Positions 39,914-50,702 of a DNA stretch of 64,000 nucleotides are shown here, piece after piece. Positions within the stretch are counted from its first letter, which is position 1. The number at the start of each line of letters is the position of its first letter. The DNA lies in assembly GCF_900110115.1 (NCBI RefSeq), contig NZ_FOCM01000007.1, positions 62,001-126,000 on the forward strand. The letters run 5' to 3'. Made by a program: the position numbers and the translations under genes. The notes beneath the pieces were generated by a model. The model was not told the DNA's origin and searched no databases. It saw only the letters and a list, made by a program, of their open reading frames with translations. The stretch comes from Palleronia pelagia (GTDB lineage: Bacteria > Pseudomonadota > Alphaproteobacteria > Rhodobacterales > Rhodobacteraceae).

Positions 39914-40930
39914 ATGACCGTTCTCAGTGAATACGCCCGGCTCGAGGCGAGCGGCCTCTGGCGTGAAAGCCCCGAATCGCAACGGCGCGACGTGGTCGTG
40001 TCCATCGGTGACGCGACGCTCAAGATCACCGATATGAGCGACCGGCCCCTGGCGCACTGGTCCCTGCCCGCCGTCGAGCGGCGCAACCCCGGCGCCGTGC
40101 CCGCGCTGTTCGCGCCCGGCCCGGACGCGGGCGAGACGCTGGAGCTGGACGACAGCGACATGATCTCGGCCATCGAACGGGTGCAACGGGCCGTCGAGCG
40201 CCGGCGGCCCCGGCGCGGCTGGCTGCGGACCGGTGTGCTGGCCGTGGTGCTGGCCGGCCTGCTTGCGGGCGGTCTCCTGTGGCTGCCCGACGCGCTGGTG
40301 CGCCACGCCACGGCGGTGGTGCCCGAGGCCGTGCGCGCCGATACCGGGCGCAGGCTGCTGGCGCAGATCACCCGCGTCGCGGGCGAACCCTGCGCCAACC
40401 CCGCCGCGCGGTCCGCGCTGGCGCAGCTGTCGTCGCGGGTGCTTGGCCCCGGCAGCGGGCGGCTGGTGGTCCTGCCCGGCGGCCCCGAGACGGCCGCGCA
40501 CCTTCCCGGCCGCCTGATCCTGCTGAACCGCGCCCTGATCGAGGATTACGAGGCCGCCGAGCCCGTCGCCGGATACATCCTGGCCGAACTCGCGCGGGCC
40601 GAGATCCGGGACCCCATGGCGCGGCTCCTGGAATTCGCGGGTCCCATGGCCGCCGTGCAGCTTCTGACCCGGGGCGAGGTCCCCGACGACACGTTGCGTC
40701 GCTATGCCGAGCACCTGTCGACCAGCCCGCGCGCACCCTTGCCGGTGGCGACCTTCCTCAGCCGCATGTCGCAGGCGCAAATCCCCGTCGCGCCCTATGC
40801 CTATGCCGAGGACATCACCGGCGAAACCACCGTTGCGCTGATCGAGGCGGACCCGGTCACGCCCGAGACCGCGCGCCCGGTTCTGACCGACGGGCAATGG
40901 GTCGCGCTACAGAATATCTGCGCCCGCTGA
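39914..40930 (+). CDS. Membrane protein resembling an inactive M48 metallopeptidase
   Basis: A 338-residue protein: cytoplasmic N-terminal 100 residues (with VVVSIGDATLKITD), one membrane helix at about 105-125 (TGVLAVVLAGLLAGGLLWLP), and a C-terminal part outside. The latter contains RLILLNRALIEDYEAAEPVAGYILAELARAE, which has the sequence rhythm of M48 peptidases around their HExxH helix, but the motif position reads AELAR: the Glu is kept and both His are lost. YAYAEDITGETTVALIE near the end is also reminiscent. I infer a proteolytically dead relative; it may equally be a distinct family. It follows the acyl-CoA synthetase by 43 bases. Confidence 0.75.
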   Translation: MTVLSEYARLEASGLWRESPESQRRDVVVSIGDATLKITDMSDRPLAHWSLPAVERRNPGAVPALFAPGPDAGETLELDDSDMISAIERVQRAVERRRPRRGWLRTGVLAVVLAGLLAGGLLWLPDALVRHATAVVPEAVRADTGRRLLAQITRVAGEPCANPAARSALAQLSSRVLGPGSGRLVVLPGGPETAAHLPGRLILLNRALIEDYEAAEPVAGYILAELARAEIRDPMARLLEFAGPMAAVQLLTRGEVPDDTLRRYAEHLSTSPRAPLPVATFLSRMSQAQIPVAPYAYAEDITGETTVALIEADPVTPETARPVLTDGQWVALQNICAR

Positions 40931-40955
40931 GCCACCGGGTCGACCGCCCGGTGGC
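40931..40955 (+). terminator. Hairpin after the M48-like gene
   Basis: A 9-bp stem GCCACCGGG / CCCGGTGGC with a 7-base loop directly after the stop codon, without a T-run. It may help termination. The 202-base gap to the converging SPOR gene holds nothing else I can name. Confidence 0.4.
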
Positions 40956-41132
40956 CCGAGCCCGCTTTCGGACGGCTGCCGTGCGAGAAGACGGCCCGCG
41001 GCGCGACTCGCCAGACACATTCACGGCGGCCCCGCCCGTCCGCGCCGGGACGGGCACATGCCGCGCCCCGGGCGAAGGCAAGCTCATCGCATTGCCGCGC
41101 GCCGCGCCAATGCGCCGGGCGCGCGACGCGGC

Positions 41133-42395
41133 CTAGCGGACGAAAGCGTCCGAGAAGCCCTGCGCGCGGGCGACGCCCAGCGCTCGTGACAGCGCCGCAC
41201 GGTCGTTGAACGGACCGGCCAGCACGCTGCGGTAGGCCGTGCCGCCGCGCCGGACGTCCTGCATCCGCACCGGCAGGCCCGCCGCCTGCAAGCGCCGCGC
41301 GGTCGCCTGCGCGTTGGCGGGGTTGCCGAAGCTCGCCACCTGCACGTAGCGCCCGCCGGCCGCCTTGGGCTGGGACGGCGCCGGGGCGGCGCTGCGGGTG
41401 GCCGGCGCGGACTTGCTGGACATGACGACCTTGCCATCGGCACGGGTGCGCAGCGCGCTGCGCGGCACGATCTGGCGCTGGCCGTCGGTGATGATCGTCA
41501 CGAACTTGCCGCCGCGCAGGTCGGCGCGCTGCTTGTCGTAATCGGTGTAGGGATAGACCAGGTAATGATAGCGGTCGGTGACGTCGCGCCCGCCGGCCGT
41601 CTTCAGCCTCCGCGGCACGGTCTGGGTCCAGACCAGCGCGGTCTGCAACGCCCCGCTGAAGGTCTGCTTGCCGCGGTCGGGATTCAGGCGGCCGTCATCC
41701 CAGGCATTGCGATAGCCCGGGGGCGTTCGAACCGCCGGGGCACTGGGCACGCGGATACGGTCGCCCGGCTGAAGCTCGAGCACTTCGGATGGCGCGGCAA
41801 TGCGGGGCTGCACGACAGCACGCGGCTTGGTCGCAACGCGGCGCGGGGTGGTCGCTACACTGCGGCGGGCGTTGGGTGTCACCGGCTCGGCCGCGAGTTC
41901 CGTCGCCGGGACATTTCGGGCCGCACGGTAGGGCTTGGGACGCAGACCCTCGGTCGATCCGGCACGGGACGGGGTCGTTGCAACGCTGCGCGGGGTTTGC
42001 GTCGCGGTGGTTCGCGGGGCCGACGCTGTGCTGCGCGGCGTGGGCGTCGCCAGGACGCGCGGGGTCGCACTGGCGGTGCTGGTCGGCGCCGGTGCGGGAT
42101 CGGGGATCACCGGAGGTTCCGCCCGGGCCGTGCGCTGGAACTCGGTCGGCATGAAGCCGCACAGCACGCGGCGGTTGCCGGTGACGCGGGGCACCCAGCT
42201 GGTCTCGCCGATGGCGCCTGCGCGGACATAAACGCAGCCCCGGCTATCGACGAACTGGCGGCCGTTGAAGCCCGCGGGCGGAAACTCGGCCGGCGGGCCG
42301 GCATCGGCCAGGTCGGTGCGCAGGTCCTGGGCCAGGCTCGTGGTGGCAACGCCCGACAGCGCCAGTGCCAGCGACAGGCAAACGGTTCTCAGCAT
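41133..42395 (-). CDS. Exported SPOR-domain protein
   Basis: A 420-residue protein with a cleavable signal peptide (MLRTVCLSLALALSGVATTS, then LAQ). A short Cys-containing domain follows (SRGCVYVRAGAIGETSWVPRV, RRVLCGF), with two Cys suited to a disulfide. About 90-190 is a low-complexity stretch rich in T, P, A and R with repeated TPRSxA-like units. The C-terminal 75 residues form a SPOR domain (GRYVQVASFGNPANAQATARR ... YRSVLAGPFNDRAALSRAL), which binds denuded peptidoglycan at the septum. Probable role in cell division or wall turnover. It is followed by upp, upstream on the same strand, after 73 bases. Confidence 0.9.
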   Translation of the reverse strand: MLRTVCLSLALALSGVATTSLAQDLRTDLADAGPPAEFPPAGFNGRQFVDSRGCVYVRAGAIGETSWVPRVTGNRRVLCGFMPTEFQRTARAEPPVIPDPAPAPTSTASATPRVLATPTPRSTASAPRTTATQTPRSVATTPSRAGSTEGLRPKPYRAARNVPATELAAEPVTPNARRSVATTPRRVATKPRAVVQPRIAAPSEVLELQPGDRIRVPSAPAVRTPPGYRNAWDDGRLNPDRGKQTFSGALQTALVWTQTVPRRLKTAGGRDVTDRYHYLVYPYTDYDKQRADLRGGKFVTIITDGQRQIVPRSALRTRADGKVVMSSKSAPATRSAAPAPSQPKAAGGRYVQVASFGNPANAQATARRLQAAGLPVRMQDVRRGGTAYRSVLAGPFNDRAALSRALGVARAQGFSDAFVR

Positions 42396-42468
42396 GGTGT
42401 CCCCCCGGACTCAAGGTGAATGGCGATACGATGCACGGGGGGCGTCGGGGGGTAAAGGGCGCGGCGCG

Positions 42469-43101
42469 CTATTTCGTACCGAACATGCGGTCCCCGGCGT
42501 CGCCAAGGCCCGGCACGATATAGCCTTTTTCGTTCAGCCGCTCGTCCAGCGCGGCGGTGACGATGGGCACGTCAGGATGCGCCTGCTTCATCCGCTCGAC
42601 GCCCTCGGGCGCGGCCAGCAGGCACAGGAAGCGGATATCCCTGGCACCGGCATCCTTCAGTTTCTGGATCGCCGCGGCCGAGCTGTTGCCAGTGGCCAGC
42701 ATCGGGTCCACCGCGATGACGACACGCTCGGACATGAGATCGGGAACCTTGAAGTAATATTCCACCGGCTCGAGCGTTTCCTCGTCCCGATAAAGCCCGA
42801 CGAACCCCACCCGCGCCGAAGGGATCAGTTCCAGCATCCCGTCCAGAAGGCCGTTGCCCGCGCGCAGGATCGAGATCAGCGCCAGCTTGCGGCCCGCCAG
42901 TTTCGGCGCGTCCATCGGCTGGATCGGGGTGTCGATCCGGGTGGTCGTCAGCGGCAGGTCGCGCGTGATCTCGTAGGCCAGCAGCTGGCTGATCTCGCGC
43001 AGAAGCTGGCGGAACACGGCGGTCGAGGTCGCCTGATCGCGCATGATGGTCAGCTTGTGCTGGATCAGCGGGTGTTCGACGACGGTCAGGTGCTGGGTCA
43101 T
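42469..43101 (-). CDS. upp: Uracil phosphoribosyltransferase
   Basis: A 210-residue enzyme that converts uracil and PRPP to UMP. The start [20 protein letters not shown] is characteristic, and the PRPP motif [20 protein letters not shown] near 125-144 and the uracil-binding [10 protein letters not shown] at the end are seen. It is the last gene of the nucleoside salvage operon (cdd, deoA, deoB, add, upp), 42 bases after add. Confidence 0.97.
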   Translation of the reverse strand: MTQHLTVVEHPLIQHKLTIMRDQATSTAVFRQLLREISQLLAYEITRDLPLTTTRIDTPIQPMDAPKLAGRKLALISILRAGNGLLDGMLELIPSARVGFVGLYRDEETLEPVEYYFKVPDLMSERVVIAVDPMLATGNSSAAAIQKLKDAGARDIRFLCLLAAPEGVERMKQAHPDVPIVTAALDERLNEKGYIVPGLGDAGDRMFGTK

Positions 43102-43143
43102 GTGCGGTCCTTCGGCGGGCGTGTTCGGGTTGCGGGGCCGGGC

Positions 43144-44105
43144 TTAGCCCGCATCGATCCGCTTGAGAAGGGCCGCGCGGGTGTCTTCGTCGCAGAAGGC
43201 GGCTCGCGCGGCGGTGCGGTTGATCTCGGCGAACATCGTGTCGTCCCAGCCGAACAGGTCCGACAGGTGGGCGTATTCGTCCCGCATCGTGGTGTGGAAG
43301 AACGGCGGATCGTCGGTCGACACGGTGACAGGCACCCCGGCCGCACGCAGCGCGTCGATCGGATGGTCGCGCCACTGGCCGTAGACGCCCAGCGCGATGT
43401 TGCTGCCCGGGCAGACCTCGAGCGTGATGCCGTCGCGCGCCAGCCGTTCGACCAACCCCGCGTCGCGGATGGCGTGGACGCCGTGGCCGATGCGGCTGAC
43501 CCGCAGATGATCCAGCGCATCGCGTACCGAGGTGGGGCCGCCCCACTCGCCGGCATGGGCGGTCAGGCCCAGCCCCGCCTCGCGCGCCATGTCGAAACTG
43601 TAGGTGAAATCGCGCGGGTGGCCCGCCATCTCGTCGCCCGCGATACCGAAGCCGGTGATGAAATCGCCGGCGGTCTCGGCGGCGCAGCGCGCGGCCTCTT
43701 TCGCGGCGTCGGGGCCGAAATGGCGGATGCAGGTGACGACGCCCCGCATCTCGACCTCGGGCACCTCGCTGGCCGCTTCCTGCATGGCGGCGAGGTAGTC
43801 GCGCCATGCGCCCAAGTCACGGCCGCCGCAGAAATCGGGCGACAGGAACGCCTCGGTGTAGATGACGCCTTCTTCGGCCGATTGCGCCAGCACCGCGCGG
43901 GTCAGCCGCGCGAAGTCTTCGGGCGTTTGCAGCACGGTGCAGGCCGCCTCGTAGACGCGCAGGAAGTCGTTGAAATCGCGGTAGGCATAGCGGCCCTGGC
44001 CATCGAAGATCGACGACAGGTCGACGCCCTTCTCGGACGCGAGACCGCGGATGAAGGCGGGCGGCGCCGCGCCTTCCAGGTGCAGGTGAAGTTCGATCTT
44101 CGGGA

Positions 44106-44109
<4 letters not shown>
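43144..44109 (-). CDS. add: Adenosine deaminase
   Basis: A 321-residue zinc hydrolase converting adenosine to inosine. HLHLEG near 7-12 gives two zinc ligands, LTAHAGEWGG the third His and the catalytic Glu, RIGHGVHA another His, and STDDPPFF the last Asp ligand. Some members with the same motifs deaminate adenine instead; the salvage operon context favours adenosine. The start is GTG with AAGGAG six bases upstream, and this GTG overlaps the deoB stop (GTGA). Confidence 0.93.
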
Positions 44110-45287
<1,178 letters not shown>

Positions 45288-45320
45288 CCGAGATCTCCCA
45301 CCTGGTGGCCCGTGCCGGGC

Positions 45321-45348
45321 AGAAGTATTTGGGGACCAGTGATGCAAG
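45321..45348 (+). repeat. Degenerate relative of the GGTATTT element
   Basis: AGAAGTATTTGGGGA then CCAGTGATGCAAG, in the 76-base deoA-deoB gap. It shares GTATTTGGGGA with copy 2 but the tail differs. A still weaker relative, GAGTTTTTGGGAAACAGTGAGG, is at 55367-55388 between hisC and rpsD. Listed as possibly related only. Confidence 0.4.
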
Positions 45349-45363
45349 GGGGCTGTGCGATGT

Positions 45364-46674
45364 TCACGCGATCCGCTCCGCGATCAGGGTTGTGGCGTCC
45401 GGGGCCTTGTCCGACAGGGTGAGGGCCGCCACCACAGCCGCCGCGGCCCGGTCGGCGGCGGCCTCATCCGCGGCGTGGACGCGCGCCAGCGGATCGCCCT
45501 TGGCAAGCCGCGCGCCCAGCGGCGCGATGGCGTCCAGACCCACGGACGGGTCGATCGCATCGCCGTCACGCGCGCGCCCACCACCCAGCGCCACCACCGC
45601 CTGGCCCAGCGCAGTCCCGTCGGCCTTGGCGAGGTAGCCGTCCGTGGGGGCGGGAATGTCGCGGATCACCGGCGCGCGCGGCAGCACCTCGTCCCACGTC
45701 GCGGCGAAATCCGAGGGGCCACCCTGCCCCGCCACCATGGCGGCGAAGCGCTCCATCGCGCGTCCGTCCGTGATCGCCTCGGAGATGCGCGCGGCGCCGT
45801 CCTCGCGGCTATCCGCCAGGCCCGCCATGTGCAGAAGCTCGCCCCCCAGCGCGGCGGTCACGTGGGCGAGTCGGCTGTCGGTTGCCCGGCCGTCGAGCAC
45901 GGCCATCACCGCCCGGATCTCGGTCGCGTTGCCCATGGCGGGGGCCAGAGGCTGGTCCATCGCGGTGATGAGCGCGCGCGTGGGCAGGCCTGCGCCGGTC
46001 GCCGTTTCGACCAGCACCCGGGCCAGGTCCCGCGCCGCTGCCGGGTCGCGCATGAACGCGCCGGAGCCGCATTTCACGTCCAGCACCAGCGCGCCCAGCC
46101 CCGCGGCCAGTTTCTTCGACAGGATCGAGGCGCAGATCAGGTCTACCTGGTCGACCGTTGCGGTCACGTCGCGGATCGCGTAGAGCCGTTTGTCCGCCGG
46201 CGCGATCGCCCGGCTGGCCGCCACGATGGCCGAGCCGGTGTCGCGGACAACCCGCTCGAACGCGTCATGGTCCAGCGCGACCGACAGGCCGGGGATCGCT
46301 TCGAGCTTGTCCAGCGTGCCGCCGGTGTGCCCCAGCCCGCGTCCCGAGATCATCGGGACGAAGCCGCCCAGCGCAGCCAGCGCGGGCGCGAGGATCAGCG
46401 AGACCGGATCGCCGACACCGCCGGTGGAATGCTTGTCGACCACCGGCCCCGGCAGATCCCAGGTCAGCCGGTCCCCGCTATCGGCCATCCCGGCGGTCAG
46501 CGCCACGCGCCCCGCCTCGCCCAGCCCCGGCCCCCGGCAGACGCCCATGGCGAAGGCGCCCGCCTGGGCATCGGTCACCCGCCCATCGGCCAGCCCGGCG
46601 GCGAACGCGGCCAGGTCGGCAGCCGCGGGCACGTCGCCCCGGCGCAGGATGGCGAGGGTGTCGCGAACGCTCAC
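45364..46674 (-). CDS. deoA: Thymidine (pyrimidine-nucleoside) phosphorylase
   Basis: A 436-residue phosphorylase that splits thymidine or deoxyuridine to base and deoxyribose 1-phosphate. The phosphate loop DKHSTGGVGDPVSL near 85-98, MISGRGLGHTGGTLDKLE near 113-130 and LVLDVKCGSGAFM near 190 are all family signatures. The GTG start overlaps the cdd stop as GTGA, which decides between this and longer in-frame starts. Product feeds deoB. Confidence 0.97.
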   Translation of the reverse strand: MSVRDTLAILRRGDVPAAADLAAFAAGLADGRVTDAQAGAFAMGVCRGPGLGEAGRVALTAGMADSGDRLTWDLPGPVVDKHSTGGVGDPVSLILAPALAALGGFVPMISGRGLGHTGGTLDKLEAIPGLSVALDHDAFERVVRDTGSAIVAASRAIAPADKRLYAIRDVTATVDQVDLICASILSKKLAAGLGALVLDVKCGSGAFMRDPAAARDLARVLVETATGAGLPTRALITAMDQPLAPAMGNATEIRAVMAVLDGRATDSRLAHVTAALGGELLHMAGLADSREDGAARISEAITDGRAMERFAAMVAGQGGPSDFAATWDEVLPRAPVIRDIPAPTDGYLAKADGTALGQAVVALGGGRARDGDAIDPSVGLDAIAPLGARLAKGDPLARVHAADEAAADRAAAAVVAALTLSDKAPDATTLIAERIA

Positions 46675-47069
46675 GCGCGGTCCATGTGGCCCGCGTCGAA
46701 GGCACCCGGCAACAGGTCCGCCACGGTCGTTTCGAGAACCTGCCCGTCGGTCGTCGCCAGCGTTACGGGCACCGTGCCATCGGCGAACTCGGCCAGCTTC
46801 TGACGGCAGCCGCCGCAGGGCGGCACCGGCGCCGGGCAATCGGCGATGACGGCAATGGCGGCGATGCGCGTGTCGCCCGCCGCGACCATGGCGGCGATCG
46901 CACCCGCCTCGGCACAGGTGCCTTCGGGGTAGGCCACGTTCTCCACGTTGCAGCCACGGTGCAGGTTTCCCTCGGTCGAACGCAGCGCGGCGCCAACCTT
47001 GAACCTGGAATAGGGCGCATGGGCGTTTTCACGCACGGCGCGGGCGGCGGACAGCAGATCTTCGGTCAT
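46671..47069 (-). CDS. cdd: Cytidine deaminase
   Basis: A 132-residue zinc enzyme converting (deoxy)cytidine to (deoxy)uridine. HAPYSRFKVGAAL near 17-29, CNVENVAYPEGTCAEAGAIAAM with catalytic Glu and first Cys ligand, and PCGGCRQKLAEF with the other two Cys are present, the short homotetrameric form. First gene of the salvage operon; the 94-base gap to the divergent DUF3072 gene should hold its promoter. Confidence 0.97.
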   Translation of the reverse strand: MTEDLLSAARAVRENAHAPYSRFKVGAALRSTEGNLHRGCNVENVAYPEGTCAEAGAIAAMVAAGDTRIAAIAVIADCPAPVPPCGGCRQKLAEFADGTVPVTLATTDGQVLETTVADLLPGAFDAGHMDRA

Positions 47070-47163
47070 GACGGACAATCTGATCCGGCCAGTGGGGCTT
47101 GGCAAGCGGAACCCGGGTCGCGCGCCGCGCATTTCCCCCATGACGCAAGGTGAGGAGACCGCT

Positions 47164-47382
47164 ATGAGCGACGACCAGAAGAAACACAGCCCCATGGACG
47201 TGGCGTCCTTCCCCGTCGGCGGCGCCGTGGAGTCCGGCGAGAACCCCCATGGCAACGAGCCCATGAGCGAAGTTCAGGCGGCCCAACTGCGCGAGTTGTG
47301 CGAAAAGAAGGGCGAGGCATTCGACGCCACCCTGACCCAGGACCAGGCCGACGCCCGGATCGCGGCACTGAAGGACAACTAA
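47164..47382 (+). CDS. DUF3072 protein (first of a tandem pair)
   Basis: A 72-residue acidic protein. The C-terminal half, MSEVQAAQLRELCEKKGEAF then DATLTQDQADARIAALK, is the DUF3072 (PF11272) pattern, two helices in a build that recalls a small SAP-like or helix-hairpin domain. The N-terminal half is polar and probably disordered. No function is known. GGTGAGGAG precedes the ATG. It shares the domain with the next gene. Confidence 0.85.
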   Translation: MSDDQKKHSPMDVASFPVGGAVESGENPHGNEPMSEVQAAQLRELCEKKGEAFDATLTQDQADARIAALKDN

Positions 47383-47465
47383 TCCGACAGCCGCGCCGCA
47401 TGCGGAACCCGTTGGCGCTCGAACCGTTGGAACAAATAAGGAACACTTTCCGACGGAGAGACACC

Positions 47466-47690
47466 ATGACTGACACGACCGACACCCCCAAGGCGGACGC
47501 CCCCGGAAATGCCGACAAGCCCGTGGATGCCTGGGTGACCGGGGACGAGATGATGACCGGCGCACAGGCGTCGTACCTGAAGACGCTGTGCGAGGAAGCG
47601 GGCGAGCCGTTCGACCCCGACCTGTCCAAGGCCGATGCGTCCAAGGCCATCGACCGGCTGCAAGCGCGCACCGGGCGCGGAACGGGCTGA
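47466..47690 (+). CDS. DUF3072 protein (second of a tandem pair)
   Basis: A 74-residue acidic paralogue of the gene 83 bases upstream: MTGAQASYLKTLCEEAGEPF then DPDLSKADASKAIDRLQ in the C-terminal half, after a T/D/P-rich leader. Both proteins keep L-C-E and a Lys/Arg-rich final helix. ACGGAGAG precedes the ATG. Tandem duplication is the simplest origin; divergence of the N-terminal halves shows that it is not recent. Confidence 0.85.
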   Translation: MTDTTDTPKADAPGNADKPVDAWVTGDEMMTGAQASYLKTLCEEAGEPFDPDLSKADASKAIDRLQARTGRGTG

Positions 47691-47754
47691 ACGCTTGCCG
47701 CGCGGGCGCTTCGGGGCGTAGCCTTCAGCGGTATCGCACCGCGCGGAGGCTGCC

Positions 47755-47916
47755 GTGGATCTCGTGCCCCTCATTTTCTACGGCGTGATCTGCGCGCTGC
47801 TCGGCGCGTTGCTGCCGCAAGGCATGCGGACCGGAGCCCGGCTGGGCCTTGGCGCTGCGATCGGCGTGGCGGCGGCCGCGCTTCTTCCGATCCTTCGCTC
47901 GGCGCTGGGAGTGTAA
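47755..47916 (+). CDS. 53-residue two-helix membrane protein
   Basis: GTG start with GGAGG five bases before the neighbouring CTGCC, then an uninterrupted 53-codon frame to TAA. It encodes two hydrophobic segments, about residues 2-21 (LVPLIFYGVICALLGALLP) and 30-52 (LGLGAAIGVAAAALLPILRS), joined by a short loop with QGMRTGAR. No polar residue interrupts either helix. The frame fills the gap between the DUF3072 pair and maeB precisely. It is shorter than most gene-finding limits. No family recognised. Confidence 0.65.
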   Translation: MDLVPLIFYGVICALLGALLPQGMRTGARLGLGAAIGVAAAALLPILRSALGV

Positions 47917-47982
47917 CGCGCGCCCTTCCCACGGGGAACGCGACACCGTATCCCAAGGTAAACACCACCGCGGAGGGCAGAG

Positions 47983-50262
<2,280 letters not shown>

Positions 50263-50374
50263 GCTTGCACCGGCCGGAGGGTCGCACCGCTGGCGGAAAG
50301 GATGTGTTTCGGGGCGCGTCGCGCCGGCCGGGCGCCACGTCCCGGCCGGTCTTGCAGGAGGTTTCGACAGACCC

Positions 50375-50485
50375 TCAGCGGGCGGGTTTCGAGCCTTTCT
50401 TCTGCTGTTGCTTCGCGGGGGACGGGTCGGCCGTCGGCGCCGGGCGGGGCTGCTTCATCTTCTTTTTCGGGGACTTGTCGGGCAT
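50375..50485 (-). CDS. 36-residue lysine-rich protein
   Basis: A very small frame: MPDKSPKKKMKQPRPAPTAD then PSPAKQQQKKGSKPAR. It has eleven Lys and many Pro and Gln, so it should be disordered and strongly basic. GGAGG stands nine bases before the ATG, which supports translation, and composition is far from that of chance frames in this DNA. It may bind nucleic acid or ribosomes, but that is a guess from charge alone. A longer in-frame start 50 codons upstream exists but has no binding site. Confidence 0.6.
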   Translation of the reverse strand: MPDKSPKKKMKQPRPAPTADPSPAKQQQKKGSKPAR

Positions 50486-50648
50486 GATCTTCGACCTCCG
50501 GGTCCGGGCCGTCGCGGAGATGCGTGGCCCTGGGTGCAGGATGCCCCCTGCCCCTCGTGCCCGCGCGATCATCCGCGTCGTCGGTGTCGCATTCAGACCT
50601 CGGCATGAGAATTCGGCGCCTGTTAGCGATGCCATCGCGGGACCATGC

Positions 50649-50676
50649 TTGTCGCGGCGGCGCGGGGCGGCATAAT
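50649..50676 (+). promoter_or_regulatory. Promoter candidate for prpE
   Basis: TTGTCG, 16 bases, CATAAT, 27 bases before the prpE ATG, whose binding site GGGGAGGAG is also strong. Confidence 0.5.
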
Positions 50677-50702
50677 CCGCCCCGATCAGGGGAGGAGATT
50701 AC

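Noticed and set aside
41930-42110. Repeated TPRSxA-like units in the SPOR gene as a possible tandem DNA repeat array
   Set aside because: The units are short, irregular in spacing and degenerate at DNA level; this is a low-complexity protein linker, not a repeat array or CRISPR.
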